Source: Paralithodes platypus
Taxonomy: Eukaryota > Arthropoda > Malacostraca > Decapoda > Lithodidae
NCBI GenBank assembly: GCA_032716605.1
Contig: CM064509.1
Span: 44,074,120 to 44,138,119, forward strand
Direction of reading: 5' to 3'
Length of the DNA: 64,000 bases
Shown: piece by piece, positions 31,428-43,848 of the stretch
Layout of the letters: each line of letters starts with the position of its first letter
How positions within the stretch are numbered: the stretch's first letter is position 1
Position numbers and translations under genes: made by a program
Notes under the pieces: model-generated
Told to the model about the DNA's origin: nothing
The model's input: only the letters and a program-made list of their open reading frames with translations
Databases searched by the model: none

Positions 31428-33069
31428 TGTTACGACCACCGGCACTACAAAATAAACAAGGGCACTTAATAATGGACTAGATGATAGGCTATATCTGCAA
31501 CAACGGGTACGCTAATTCCAAACCCTCGAACTATTACGCCGGTGAACAAAACACTTAAACCCTCCCAAGTTAATCTACTGGATAACGGGGTATCAATTAA
31601 CTGGGTTTTAGTGCACTTCTACAAAGGCTTTCCGGTGACGGCAAAGCCAACTCACAACAGGAGTACTTTACGTTAATAAAATGCTCTCAGGTAATAACAA
31701 TGCTTAAATAAACTATAACAAGATAGAACAGAAATAATGCAGGGGCAGGACACCAACGCGTGTATCTTAAATACACCAACAAGTAGGATACATATATATA
31801 AAACAAAGGAGTGCAACGACTCTGTGACAGCACTAATAATAGCCACTCAAAACAGTACTTCCTTAGCCAATGTAACAGCCAAACTGGGTTGTGCACTATG
31901 CATCAACCTAGGCTAAAATAATACGTGAATAATACCTAAAGCATACGCAGTTAAAGTTAATAAACACAATGCTGTCTTTATTACTAATAAAGTCTAGCAG
32001 CGGCATAAAAGGTACCAGAAGGCTAGGCAGAGCGCAAACATGCTCGTAGCCTACTGTCTCCCCTTGAACAGATTTCCCTTATGTTACGTTAAGTGACTAG
32101 GAGGCTCTCTTGGTAAGTCCAGATCTCAAGTATCTGGTCTTACCCTGGCGCTCCACAAAGGTCAACAAAATGAGGTAGCAAGCATACAATTAAGAGTAGG
32201 CAAAAGCCCTTCGCTTGTATATTGCTACACTCGCAAAGGAAAAATATGCACAAGGGTTACAGGCTACCTAGCTTCGTCGAAGTCATACAGGCTCTGACTT
32301 GCCATGTACATAACTCAGACAACGACCAAAGATACCCTCCACTGTCTAGCACTAAATAGTAACAAAGAACAACTCAATAATTAGAAGCACCCAATGATAA
32401 TATGACTCCATGTGACTATGACTAATAATAATCCCTAAAGCTAGTGCAAAACATATATGTGAGAACTGGTGCTGGTAATACGACTGGCCGACTATGGAAG
32501 TCGTATGCAGAACCAGAAGGGATAAGTAATTGAATAAAGATAAGAAGTATTGGAAAAGAAGAAGTTCAGAGAGAGAAACAGTAGTACAGAGATTAGATTG
32601 GGGACAGATTGCAAGGGACGTCTAGGACCAAGCACACCATGCCAAGCTCTGAAGAGGCACGCGGGAAGGATGCCCGCACCACCTTACTAAGACAGCGGCC
32701 TCCAATCACAGACGACTACGTCATGAAGAGCAGGCGTCATATGACGCGTCAGGCCCGCCGGCCAATCATGAGCGGGTGGCCCCGCCTAAGCAAGGAATGC
32801 GCACGTACACACACACGCACCTACTACCACCTCGCTGCTTCTCTTATCTCTCTCTCCATGCAATTCACTCTACATATTTTATACTCTATCAATGATATAA
32901 AATACTTCCAAGTGTCACATACAAGAATCAAGACCACCACTGATCTGTCTGTGACAACATGAACACTAAGAAAGAAAGAACATCGTTCTACGATTATTAT
33001 ACCCCATTTCACTGCCCTGGCGAGTGCTAGCGAGTACGAGTACATTCTGGCAAGCTGGCCAGCGTAACA
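31428..33069 (-). repeat. 3' LTR of element 2
   Basis: 1642 bp, TGTTACGAC..CGTAACA as read on plus. Adjacent to the polypurine tract (33070-33079, minus). Keeps at 31767-31770 the empty TTAA site of the MITE-1 found in the 5' LTR. Confidence 0.93.
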
Positions 33070-33483
33070 CCCCGCCCAAGATGTGGGACGTTTTAACCTC
33101 AGGTGAACGCCACATCTGACCAGACAGAATGCCCACCAACCCCGAATCACCCAGCTACTCCCCCAAGTTGTGAAAACAAGGCACAAACACAAACATAAAA
33201 CACTTCATTATAAAAAAAAAATCTACACAACACTTCCCCAAAAATAATAGTAGGCCTATAATAATAATAATATTACGCTCAACGAGCAAGCTTCACCAAG
33301 CCTAGCCTACAAATACAAAAACTCAGAGTGTCTTAGATTCTTGCTGTAACATACTGCACTTATATACTATAAAAAGAAAGTTTTTATGTGAGGTTTTTAT
33401 ATTTTTAATAGTGTTTTTGGCGGCTTTGCACTACAGGGGCAAGCCTAATTTTTCTCCACTCAACCCAACACACCTGTGGTGAT

Positions 33484-34062
33484 CTACCCTGGGTCCTCCA
33501 CCCTGGACAAACAGTCAGCTATCACATTGTCACAACCGGCAATATGGCGAATGTCTAGGTTATACTCCTGCAACATTAAGGACCATCTGGTTAGCCGCAT
33601 ATTCCGGTTGTGGAACTGATTAAAAAACTTCAAAGGGTGGTGGTCAGTGTAAATCACCACGACTGGGCCAAAAGCGGGAACATACACCTCAAAGTGCCTG
33701 AGCGCCAGCACAATGGCCAGAAGCTCCTTCTCTACCACCGAATAGTTCTTTTGTGCTGAGTTGAAATTCTTGGAAAAGAAACTTACTGGGTGTTCCACAC
33801 CTTCTGTGTCTGTTTGCAACAAGATGGCACCAGCCCCTACACCGCTAGCATCTGTCGCTAGCTGAAAAGGTCTTGAGAAGTCTGGGGCCCTGAGTATGGA
33901 GTGAGTGCACAAAAGATGCTTCACCAGTGAGAATGCTTTCTCACACTCAGGTGCCCACCCAAACTTTTTCGTCTTTGCAAGTAAATCAGTCAGAGGAGCC
34001 AACACCGAGGAGTATCCGCAGATGAATCTGCGGTAATACCCAATCATGCCCAAGAACCTCAT
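33484..34062 (-). pseudogene. pol: RNase H and RT thumb of element 2
   Basis: On minus: MRFLGMIGYYRRFI at 34062, ATDASGVGAGA (about 33850), SFFSKNFNSAQKNYSVVEKE (about 33785-33725), YTDHHPLKF (about 33650), NVIADCLSR (about 33525), end at 33484. This is the last gene of the element, followed by about 400 bp of untranslated DNA to the polypurine tract. An in-frame stop just upstream (34063-34065) separates it from the rest of RT. Confidence 0.9.
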
Positions 34063-34065
34063 GAT

Positions 34066-35196
34066 TTATCTTTTGGTGGTCGGCCTGGGGAACTGGTTAA
34101 TAGCCTGTAGCTTGGTTTGGGCGGGGCACACCTGGCCTAACCCTACCACAAACCCTAAATACTGCACAGTTGCCCGAAAAAAGTCACATTTGCCCAGATT
34201 GACCACCAAATGAGCCTCACTCAGCTTCCTGAACAATGCCCCGATGTGCTCGCAATGGCTTTCAAAGTCATTATCGTAGATTATTACATCATCTAGATAA
34301 ACGGTGCAGTTAGGGATCTCCGCCACTAACTCGTTCATCAGGCATTGGAAGGTTGCAGGTGCATTCTTCAACCCCTATGGCATAACGTTGCAACGGTAAG
34401 TGTTCCCATCCACCACAAACCCGCACACCTGCTTCGCCCGCTCAAACAACGGCACCTGCCAGTAATCTTTGACAAGATCCACCATGGTGAGGTAACGTGC
34501 ACACCCGATCTTGTCAACACTGTCATCTACGCGGGGAAGAGGGTAAGCTTTGGTGGGGGTTAAGCCGTTCAACCGCCTGAAGTCAATGCAAAACCTGACC
34601 TTGCCGTCTGGTTTAGGCTGCAGAGTGACGGGAGATGTCCACCTAACCGGCCCTTTTTCTATCAGCCCCTTCTCCAACATGTAGCCTAATTCCGCTCGGA
34701 GAACCGGAAGTTTAATGGGAGGTACACGATAGGGCACTGATTTAAAAGGGGGGTGGTCTCCAACGTCTACATCGTGCACCGCATGAGTTGTGAGGCCTGG
34801 GTGCTCGGCAAAAATAGTGGGGTATAAACTGAACAGGTGCTGGATCGCTGCACGCTGTTGCTCAGGCAGGTGCTCAAGCGCTTCCACAGCCACCTGGTTC
34901 GTGTTCCCCGCCCACTGATCCGCCGAGACATGACAATCCCAACTTTCCTCCACCTGGGCCTCACTGTCCCCCTCTCCTTCTCCACCTTGGCCGCTGCAGA
35001 CCAACACAGGGACAGTAGGCTGCTCAGGTGGGCGCCTCACGAACTCTTTTAACAGGTTCACATGACAGAGCTGAGTTTTCTTTCGCCTATCCGGAGTAGC
35101 CACAAAGTAAACTAGGTCAGATAACTTCCTCACGACCTTGTAAGGACCGACGTACTTGGCAGACAGGGGATGACCTACTAAGGGCAATAAGACCAA
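34066..35196 (-). pseudogene. pol: Reverse transcriptase of element 2 with integrase tail
   Basis: On minus from 35196: GPYKVVRKLSDL integrase C-terminal module, a linker, then DVGDHPPFKSVPYRVPP (about 34765-34715), RT motif SPVTLQPKPDGKVRFCIDF (about 34640-34585), and MP at 34375 before an in-frame TAG (34372-34374). It resumes at GLKNAPATFQ, with the catalytic YLDD near 34295. This copy supplies the uninterrupted sequence against which two MITE-1 insertions in element 1 are proved. Confidence 0.9.
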
Positions 35197-36627
35197 AACC
35201 TCCTTGTCCTACCACAAACTCCCAGAGCTTTGCTTTTTTGTCATACCGATCCTTCATCAAGGCCTGATTACCCACCAAATTTCTCCCTGCCAACTCCAGG
35301 CTTATCAGCATCCTGTCTCTACTCTCGAGGACATACTTAATTAGAGAACATGGCGGCACAGTCCCTTCCCAGATCTCTCTCACCATGCTCAGAGGACCTC
35401 TAACCTGATGCCCGAAAACTAACTCGTTGGCGCTAAACCCAAGGCTCTCCCCAGGTACCTCTCGTGCTGCAAACAAAACGTACGGTAGCCCCAGGTTCCA
35501 ATCCTTGCCATTCTCCATACAGTAGCACCGAAACATGTTTTTCAAAGTAGAGTGCCATCTTTCCAACACCCCTTGACTCTCTGGGTGATAAGCTGAAGAG
35601 ACAACCGTATTGATCCCATGCTGCTGCATGGTCTGTTTAAAGAGAATGTGGACGTGAAATTTGACCCTTGGTCCGACTGAATTTCCTGCGGGTACCCGTA
35701 TCTCGAGCAATACAACAGCAAGTTTCGCACAACAGTTTTAGACTTGCTATTTCTCATAGGGTATGCATCAGGGTAGCGAGTGGAGACGTCCATGAGGGTT
35801 AGCAAAAACCTGTTACCTGCACTAGTGGGAGGCAGAGGGCCTACCATGTCGATGATAACCCTGCTGAAGGGAGGACCAATAGCAGGCACTGGGTGCAACG
35901 GAGCCTTAGGTATGCTCTGATTCGGCTTTCCCACCCTCTGGCAGGTACCACACATCGCCACCCAGGCCGAAACTTGGGCTTTAATACCTGGCCACCAGAA
36001 CAACCTAGATAACGAGGCCAACGTTTTACTCACACCCAAGTGACCTGCCAACGGAACATCGTGCGCCAACCGCAACAGGCTATCACGACACTTCTCAGGG
36101 ACCACCAACTGGTCAACCACTCTTGCCCCACCATCCCAACTACGTCTGGGATCCAAAAAAGGGCGGTACAGGATTCCCCCAACATGAAAAAAATCTCCCG
36201 GCTTTGCATCCCCGTCCTCGTCGAGTTCTATAGCCCCGTTCCCACAACTTTCAAGCCCAGGATCTTCTACTTGCAACCGACATATATCCGAGGGTGCCAA
36301 CCTATCTATATGCTCCTGAAGCAACTTGTGGCCACCCCCGATACTGGGCTGCTCAAACCTTGCCTGCTTCGCCTGGGAATGTTTCTGTCGTGGAGTGCTA
36401 ACACGCCCTACCATGTCACTAGGGGGGACAGGTTCTGGGGCCATTCCGGACCTCATAATGGGTGCAAGTACCGAGTCACCAAGGAGTGTCGCTGGGTCCA
36501 AACTATCAACCCGACCAGCCTTGACTTTCTCCTTTCGACCCTTCCTCCGCTGGTCTAAAACTTGGGTACTAGGCTGTGACACCTGAGCGGACTGAGACCT
36601 GGTGACAGCACACGCCATCTGCGGCAT
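35117..36627 (-). pseudogene. pol: Integrase of element 2
   Basis: Minus. Frame 36627-35542 carries a linker, FFHVGGILYR (about 36200), the zinc domain with H..H and CGTCQ (about 35945), catalytic aspartates in VIIDMVGPL (about 35850) and IQSDQGSNF (about 35680), then shifts near 35645. Frame 35710-35117 continues with SAYHPESQGVLERW (catalytic Glu, about 35575). Lies upstream of RT as in element 1. Confidence 0.9.
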
Positions 36628-37386
36628 CTGGCACCTCTCGAGTCACTCTTGCCCCTCCCTACTCGTGTCGGCCGCCCTCTCGGCAATGACTAAGGGTGGA
36701 ACCTCGGAAGTGAGCACCGCAAAGTCGTTACCGAGAAGGAGGTCGACCCCCTCAACTGGCAACTTCTCCACAACACCCACATCCAACTCTCATGTCACAC
36801 CGTCCACCTCAAGCTCCACTCTGACCAGCGGGTAAGACCGCGTAGCATTGATGCCTTGAACCACCACAACCCGAGCCGCGTTAATAGGCTTGCCAGTGAA
36901 ATTCTAAACAAGTGTCTGGGAAGCGCCCGTATCACGCAGCAACTCAAGCCTATGCTCCACACCAGCCCACCTCACAGTGCCGTGCCCCCTATGACCACAA
37001 AAAACATCTCGGACGGGTGACAAACCCTCCTGCTGCTTCTGCACCGGCGGTGACTTCGCAACCGACTGTTTACCCCGGGCAAATGCGGAAGACCTCAAAG
37101 ACACGCCGATGTTGGTCACTAGTGACACCACTGCTGTAGGCGGTGTGCTCGGACATGAGCGCGCAATATGCCCCTTCTTATGACACTTGAAATATTCCAC
37201 TTCACTCTTGGACTTCCCCTGAGGTGGGTAAAGGCCCTGGCCTTTCTTTAACGGGAAGGGTTTCGACTTGGGATCATAATTGGCAACAGTACTCTTAAAT
37301 GGATAATTAGTTGTCATTAATTCGGAGGGGTGGAGTGGTACGCCCCTTGTTACCTGCCTCAGCTCTCTGTGCAAACCCGCACCCAC
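36628..37386 (-). pseudogene. pol: Zinc knuckle and protease of element 2
   Basis: Minus. Open from 37386 with FKCHKKGHIARSC (about 37190; first Cys of the knuckle replaced by Phe-Lys context) and LRDTGASQTLV (about 36930), then three in-frame stops before the integrase frame (near 36905, 36795 and 36645). The protease LLLGNDF is at about 36740. Confidence 0.85.
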
Positions 37387-38623
37387 GAATCAATGACAAC
37401 CTGAGGTCAGCCAGCTCAGCCGCCTCCTGCAGAGTTTTTGGTTGCTTTTCTTTCAGGTTAAGAGTCAAGTCACTGCCAGTACATTTAAAAAATTGCTCTA
37501 ACAACACTAATTGCTTCACTGCATCAAAAGTAGTTGCCTTCTCCGACCTCAACCAATTTTCAAATGCATCTGACAGCTCTCTAGCGTGTTCCTGGAAAGT
37601 ACTCTCCTTTCTTTTTGGAACAGCCCTAAACTTCAGCCTATAGGTCTCTGGCTGTAGCTCATATGCCCTCAGGACAGCCTCTTTCAACGCCTCATAATTC
37701 ACGCAGGTATCTAGGGGCAAAGCATCGTATGCCTTGAGTGCTTTCCCCGTCAATCGTGACGAAACAAGGGCTGCCCACTTCTCCTCGGGCCATTGGTGCT
37801 CCCGGCACTTTTTCTCAAAACGGAGAAAGAATTCTGTAACTCCTAACTCATCAAACACTGGAACCAACTTTAGTAGATGCGACAGGGACTGGTCATGGGG
37901 TCGACCCCCCTGGACGACCCGGTTCCTCGTCACCTCTACACGAGTTTTCTCTAGGTCAATATCGGCACAATACCTTGCAGACTCAGCCTGATACCTATAC
38001 TTGAGCTCAGACTCATGCTTTCGCTGCTCGAGCTCAGCCTCATACTTATACTTGAGCTCAGCCTCATGCTTCTGCTGCCCGAGCTCAGCCTTTCGCTGCT
38101 TGAGCTCGGCCTGTCGCTCCTGCTGCTTAAGTTTGGCGAGCTCGAACTGAAACAACATCTCGGGAATCAAACCCTGAGGAGGGGGTGCTACTACCGGGGC
38201 CCCACCCCGTGAGTCACCTAGAGGCATACCCAACCGCCAGCGGACATCGGCCTGCGGGAACGTACTCGGCTCCGGATCCCGAGGGGGCGCCATGATAGGA
38301 GTTGAGTGGAATGGGGGCTGGGACGAAGGTGCCCCAGCTCCCGCTCCACCCGAACCCCCATGCACCCCACCCATCACACAGGTAACCAGCTCACTTCTCG
38401 TCAAACCGCTAGTACCGGAAAACCCTAAGACCGTGGCTACACACTGCAGTCCGTACTGGTCCAGCCCCGACACCCGGTCCGCCGACACAGGCTCCTCCAA
38501 AAAAATCTGAGCATCCTCCTCATTGTTCACCACCCGAATGCCGTTAAACAACTCCACCTTTTCCACCTCCTCGCCTGTCTCTCGCACTGTGCCCTCACTA
38601 TGCTCAGACCCGTCCAGTGACAT
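37307..38623 (-). CDS. gag: Gag of element 2
   Basis: Minus; start ATG at 38623 (MSLDGSEHSEGT), TAA at 37307-37309 in a frame overlapping the knuckle frame by 80 bases. Regions: acidic N-terminus, Gly/Ala/Pro linker, a tandem Glu/Lys/Gln-rich coiled-coil segment with repeats like AELKYKYEAEL (38130-37990), then a capsid-like domain with FFLRFEKKCREHQWP (about 37840-37795) continuing about 160 codons that element 1 has lost. The full-length capsid makes this the better reference gag of the family. Confidence 0.88.
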   Translation of the reverse strand: MSLDGSEHSEGTVRETGEEVEKVELFNGIRVVNNEEDAQIFLEEPVSADRVSGLDQYGLQCVATVLGFSGTSGLTRSELVTCVMGGVHGGSGGAGAGAPSSQPPFHSTPIMAPPRDPEPSTFPQADVRWRLGMPLGDSRGGAPVVAPPPQGLIPEMLFQFELAKLKQQERQAELKQRKAELGQQKHEAELKYKYEAELEQRKHESELKYRYQAESARYCADIDLEKTRVEVTRNRVVQGGRPHDQSLSHLLKLVPVFDELGVTEFFLRFEKKCREHQWPEEKWAALVSSRLTGKALKAYDALPLDTCVNYEALKEAVLRAYELQPETYRLKFRAVPKRKESTFQEHARELSDAFENWLRSEKATTFDAVKQLVLLEQFFKCTGSDLTLNLKEKQPKTLQEAAELADLRLSLIRGCGFAQRAEAGNKGRTTPPLRINDN

Positions 38624-38713
38624 GATGGAGTCAACAACAACAAATCTCAAGTCAAGACAAAAGTAGCCAAACTCTCGCGTAGCTTTATTCACCAAAAATA
38701 TTCGAAGATGTTT

Positions 38714-39201
38714 TTAACACCTTACGAGCGGCCTATGCGGTTTATTTATATGTACCGCCCAGCGGGGTGTTTTTAGCCAAAATAGGGCTGTTTACGTGAT
38801 CATTTTCATGCCTAAATAAGACCCAGAACGTAAAACAAGTACCTATTCCTGAAAGGGCATAAACAGAGCTTTCGAATGACACCATAACGATCCTTTTATG
38901 ATGGCTAGTTTTCTTGCAATAACCGTGCAACGCGAGTGCAAAAAGCATGTAATTAGCCACTTTCCCGATACAATTCCTTATATAGCGAGTGAGAGAGGGA
39001 GGAGGGAGCTGGGATTCGTGTCAGTATGTTCGCCGCGGTGGTCTGGAGCAGTCATACGCTCGCTACTCTCCTGCCACCACTTGTCTCTCTCTCTCAGCAA
39101 CATTACGTACTGAAATTGCCACTCGACCTATGTCGAGCGCCGCCACATAGTCCAGCTTTATTAAATACGACTTATGTGGTGAGCCGCTAATTAAGGGTTA
39201 A
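38714..39201 (-). mobile_element. MITE-1 copy between gag and 5' LTR of element 2
   Basis: TTAA at 38714-38717 and 39198-39201. Right end reads gctaattaagggTTAA, left end TTAAcaccttacgagcggc. Reverse orientation. Confidence 0.94.
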
Positions 39202-39368
39202 GTGCAATACTAGGTCACCAATAAACTCCAACAAGTTCCATATATCATCAAAACAATGTCCACTGCCAACACTGCGAGAAATAAATTCAACCCCAAATGG
39301 CAATAAGATTTCTCGAAAAAAAAAAATGCAATATTCAGTTCACTATATCCTGGACTAAGGTCGCCATT

Positions 39369-41494
39369 TGTTACGACGACCGGCACTACGAAATAAACAA
39401 GGGCACTTAATAATGGACTAGATGACAGGCTATATCTGCAACAACGGTATGCTAATTCCAAACCCTCGAACTATTACGCCGGTGAACAAAACACTTAAAC
39501 CCTCCAGAGTTAATCTACTGGATAACGGGGTATCAATTAACTGGGTTTTAGTGCACTTCTACAAAGGCTTTCCGGTGACGCCAAAGCCTACTCACAACAG
39601 GAGTACTTTACGTTAATAAAATGCTCTCAAGTAATAACAATGCTTAAATAAACTATAACATGATAGAACAGAAATAATGCAGGGGCAGGACACCAACGCG
39701 TGTATCTTAACCCTTAATTAGCGGCGAGCAACATAAGTCGAGTTAAATAAAGCTGGACTATGTGGCGGCGCTCGACATAACTCGAGTGGCAATTTCAGCA
39801 CGTAATGTGGCTGAGAGAGAGAGACAAGTGGTGGCAGGAGACTAGCGAGCGTATGACTGCTCCAGACCACCGCGGCGAACCTACTGACACAAATCTCAGC
39901 TCCCTCCTCCCTCTCTCACTCGCTACATACTCAATTATGTACTGAAAGTACCGAATTACCTGCTTTTTGCACTCGCGTTGCACGGTTATTGCAAGAAAAC
40001 TATCCATCATACAAGGATCGTTATGGTGTCATTCGAAAGCTCTGTTTATGCCCTTTCAGGGATAGGTACTTGTTTTACGTTCTGGGTCTTATTTAGGCAT
40101 GAAAATGATCACGTAAACAGCCCTATTTTGGCTAAAAACACCCCGCTGTGCGGTACACATAAATAAACCGCATAGGCCGCTCGTAAGGTGTTAAATACAC
40201 CAACAAGTAGGATACATATATATAAAACAAGGGAGTGCAACAACTCTGTGACAGCACTAATAATTGCCATTCAAAACAGTACTTCCTTAGCCAACGTAAC
40301 AGCCAAACTGGGTTGTGCACTATGCATCAACCTAGGCTAAAATAATACGTGAATAATACCTAAAGCATACGCAGTTAAAGTTAATAAACACAATGCTGTC
40401 TTTATTACTAATAAAGTCTAGCAGCGGCATAAAAGGTACCAGAAGGTTAGGCAGAGCGCAAACATGCTCGTAGCCTACTGTCTCCCCTTGAACAGATTTC
40501 CCTTATGTTACGTTAAGTGACTAGGAGGCTCTCTTGGTAAGTCCAGATCTCAAGTATCTGGTCTTACCCTGGCGCTCCACAAAGGTCAACAAAATGAGGT
40601 AGCAAGCATACAATTAAGAGTAGGCAAAAGCCCTTCGCTTGTATACTGCTACACTCACAAAGGAAAAATATGCACAAGGGTTACAGGCTACCTAGCATCG
40701 TCGAAGTCGTACAGGCTCTGACTTGCCATGTACATAACTCAGACAACGACCAAAGATACCCTCCACTGTCTAGCATTAAATAGTAACAAAGAACAACTCA
40801 ATAATTAGAAGCACCCAATGATAATATGACTTCATGTGACTATGACTAATAATAATCCCTAAAGCTAGTGCAAAACATATATGTGAGAACTGGTGCTGGT
40901 AATACGACTGGCCGACTATGGAAGTCGTATGCAGAACCAGAAGGGATAAGCAATTGAATAAAGATAAGAAGTATTGGAAAAGAAGAAGTTCAGAGAGAGA
41001 AACAGTAGTACAGGGGGTTAGATTGGGGACAGATTGCAAGGGACGTCTAGGACCAAGCACTTCATGCCAAGCTCTGAAGAGGCACGCGGGAAGGACGCCC
41101 GCACCACCTTACTAAGACAGCGGCCTCCAATCACAGACGACTACGTCATGAAGAGCAGGCGTCATATGACGCGTCAGGCCCGCCGGCCAATCACGAGCGG
41201 GTGGCCCCGCCTAAGCAAGGAATGCGCACGTACATACACACGCACATACTATCACCTCGCTGCTTCTCTTATCTCTCTCTCCTTGCAATTCAGTCTACAT
41301 ATTTTATACTCTATCAATGATATAAAATACTTGCAAGTGTCACAGATAAGAATAAAGACCACCGCTGATCTGTCTGTGACAACATGAACACTAAGAAAGA
41401 AAGAACATCATTTTACGATTATTATAGCCCATTTTACTGCCCTGGCGAGCGCTAGCGAGTACGAGTACATTCTGGCAAGCTGGCCAGCGTAACA
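39369..41494 (-). repeat. 5' LTR of element 2
   Basis: 2126 bp including 484 bp net of MITE-1, so 1642 bp, equal to the 3' LTR. The PBS octamer TGGCGACC lies at 39359-39366 (minus) two bases outside. Confidence 0.93.
39707..40194 (+). mobile_element. MITE-1 copy in the 5' LTR of element 2
   Basis: TTAA at 39707-39710 and 40191-40194. The 3' LTR has the empty site tgtatcTTAAatacacc at 31761-31777: a textbook TTAA duplication. Confidence 0.97.
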
Positions 41495-41498
41495 CCAG

Positions 41499-42276
41499 TT
41501 AACTATTTCTATCACAAATTGTCCAACACCCACTACCGTTAAACAGTTACGGCAATTCCTGGGTCTCTCAGGATATTACAAGGCCTTTATAATGAATTAT
41601 GCGGCCATTGCAATGCCTTTATATATTATACTTAAGAAAGACGCTAAATTTTGGTGGGGAGTTGAACAAGAGATATCTTTTACTGAGTTAAAGCCAGCTT
41701 AGCATCACGACCAACCCTTGCCTTCCCTGATTTTAAGAAACCTTTCTTTATTAATTCTGATGCATCATATACTGGGTTTGGGGCTGTTCTTATGCAGTAT
41801 GACGATAGGGATCTCTTTCGGCCGTTAGGTTTTGCTAGTCGTTCTTTAAAACCAGCAGAACAGAATTATTGTGTTACCGATTTAGAAGGTGCAGCGTTAA
41901 TTTGGGTGTTAAATACTTTTCGCGAGGTAATATATGGATATGAGGTAACTGTTTGAACAGATCATAAACCTCTAATTAAAATGTTCGATGATACACTTCT
42001 CACGGGTAGACGAGCCAGGTGGAAGTTGACTTTAGCATCGTACAATCCTACGTTATTATACGTTGAAGGCAAGCACAACACAGTTGCCGATGCGTTATCA
42101 AGGAATCCTGTTTGTTAAATTTCTGTGAATGCGCTATTGTGTAGTAAGAGTATTGCGTTAGACCAACGTAAAGATATTTTAAGGGGAAAGTTATTCTTGC
42201 TTTAGAATCGGATGATTTCAGCGATATTGTTCCTAGTCATCCCGACTTAGCAGTATATGATTCTTTTAATTTTGAG
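41499..42276 (+). pseudogene. pol: RT end and RNase H of the conventional gypsy element
   Basis: Continues the RT interrupted at 31427: PTPTTVKQLRQFLGLSGYY (41529-41585), then RNase H with INSDASYTGFGAVLMQ (about 41753, catalytic Asp), AEQNYCVTDLE (about 41858), TDHKPLIKM (about 41958), HNTVADALSRN (about 42075). Stops near 41700, 41954 and 42117 and small shifts break it. Confidence 0.87.
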
Positions 42277-43571
42277 ATGCATGAAGGTTGTTTGTACAGG
42301 AAATGTGATATAAATGACAGGGTAGTATTACAACTCGTCATACCGGATTCACAAGTTAGTACATTATTACCTATTCTCCATAGTCATGATACAATTGGGC
42401 ATCCTGGGAAGCTTCGTTCGTTGAAACAAGCACAAAGAAGTTATTATTGGCGAACAATGAAAACGGATATAGATAGGTATATTGATTGTTGTTCGACATG
42501 CATGTGCCACTATTAAACCTAAACTGAGCTCGGAAGCATAAATCGGGGAATATCCGATTCCTGTGTATCCTTTTGATGTGGTTGCTATAGATTTATTGAA
42601 GCTTCCGTTGACTTATGCAGGTAATCAATATGTGAAGCTTACTATCTGTCACTTTTCACGGTATGTCATGTTATCGGTGTTGCAGGATAAAGAGGCGAAA
42701 TCGGTTACTTATACAATTTTGGCCGACGTCGTGTGTAAATGTGGTTGTCCTAATATAATTATTACTGATAATGGTACAGAGTTTTGTAATTCTAGTATGA
42801 CGAAACAATGCGATGAGTATACGATCACGTCACTGGATGTCCTCACTCACCCCAGCCCAATGGTTTGGCTGAACGTGTTAATCAGTCCCTTATCCGTACA
42901 CTTCGCAGCTTATTACTAGATCGTGATACGAGCACTTGGGATTCCGTTCTTCACTTTGCAAAATCTACACTAAATTGTTCGATAAATTCCTCGATTGCGG
43001 TTTCGCCATACTTTATTGTTTTTGGTAGAGATATGAGTAAAATTCTTCTGTTTACAACTGAGATGATTACGTTTTGTATCACTTGAATAATGTTCTATCT
43101 ATTTATAAGACTGTACGCAGTTCTCTGTCGAAATCAAAAGAAGACATGATTAATGTGGCGAATAAACGTAGGAGGGGTGTTAATATCGATGTAGGTGATC
43201 TTGTTTACTTGAAAGAGTGGTACGGTAAAGATAAATTGCAGCCTGTGTTCGAGGGTCCATATACAGTAATTTCAGTCGACAAGAATAGTACTGTTATAAA
43301 GCACTTGGAAAAGGGCGTTGAGAAAAGGGCTCATGTGAATCATTTGAAACGTGTAATACTCAATCTACCTGGCTACGAAGATATTTCTGGGGAACACAAA
43401 CCGTTGAGTCCGAGGAATGTTAGAGGACGAAAACGGCCTAAAAAGAAATGCGTTGCTTATAAATATAATTTATGGTCGAGTAATGTTGCTTTTGTTAAAG
43501 AGGGAAGTAATTTTGTAGCTCAATGGTGGGTTGACAGTTTGGGTATGAATTTAGATTCATTTTACTTGTAA
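42277..43571 (+). pseudogene. pol: Integrase of the conventional gypsy element
   Basis: Zinc domain HDTIGHPG..CCSTCMC (42385-42510), catalytic core with VAIDLLKLP (about 42580) and ITDNGTEF (about 42763); the segment that should hold the catalytic glutamate is at about 42850-42880, frameshifted into MAERVNQSLIRTL. The C-terminal module DLVYLKEWYGKDKLQPVFEG (about 43198-43257) and HVNHLKRV are the GPY/F-type end. Final Lys/Arg-rich tail to TAA at 43569-43571. Three frames are used. Confidence 0.87.
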
Positions 43572-43848
43572 AACAATTTTGAGAGTCATTAAATTTTTTT
43601 TTTTTTTATTCATGATTCCTCAGATGGTGTCGTAGGGAGGATTGTGGTGTGGTTTTCTTTTTTTCCAGATTCTTCTTGGTTTTTTTTTATTGTATATTCA
43701 ATTAATAATTTAAAAAAACGAAAATCATAAACAAGTTACAAAACCGAAACATTATTCTTAATACTTATTAATGCTATCTAAAAAAAAGTTGGGGAGGGGG
43801 GGGTAATTTCAATAGTGAATAATTGTATCTCTAATTTTAAAGGGAGCG
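43572..43848 (+). other. 3' untranslated region and polypurine tract
   Basis: T-rich and A-rich runs, a gggaggggggggg stretch (43792-43803), and AAAGGGAGCG directly before the 3' LTR (43839-43848). Confidence 0.6.

Larger units (their letters stand above)
31428..41494 (-). mobile_element. LTR retrotransposon, element 2 (Gmr1-like, IN before RT)
   Basis: Complete minus-strand element with TSD CCAG (31424-31427, 41495-41498) inserted in the RT of the conventional gypsy element. LTRs are 1642 bp each once the MITE-1 insert is removed. Gene order on minus: gag, knuckle/PR, IN, RT, RNase H. Same family as element 1 but a different subfamily by LTR length and sequence. Confidence 0.94.
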
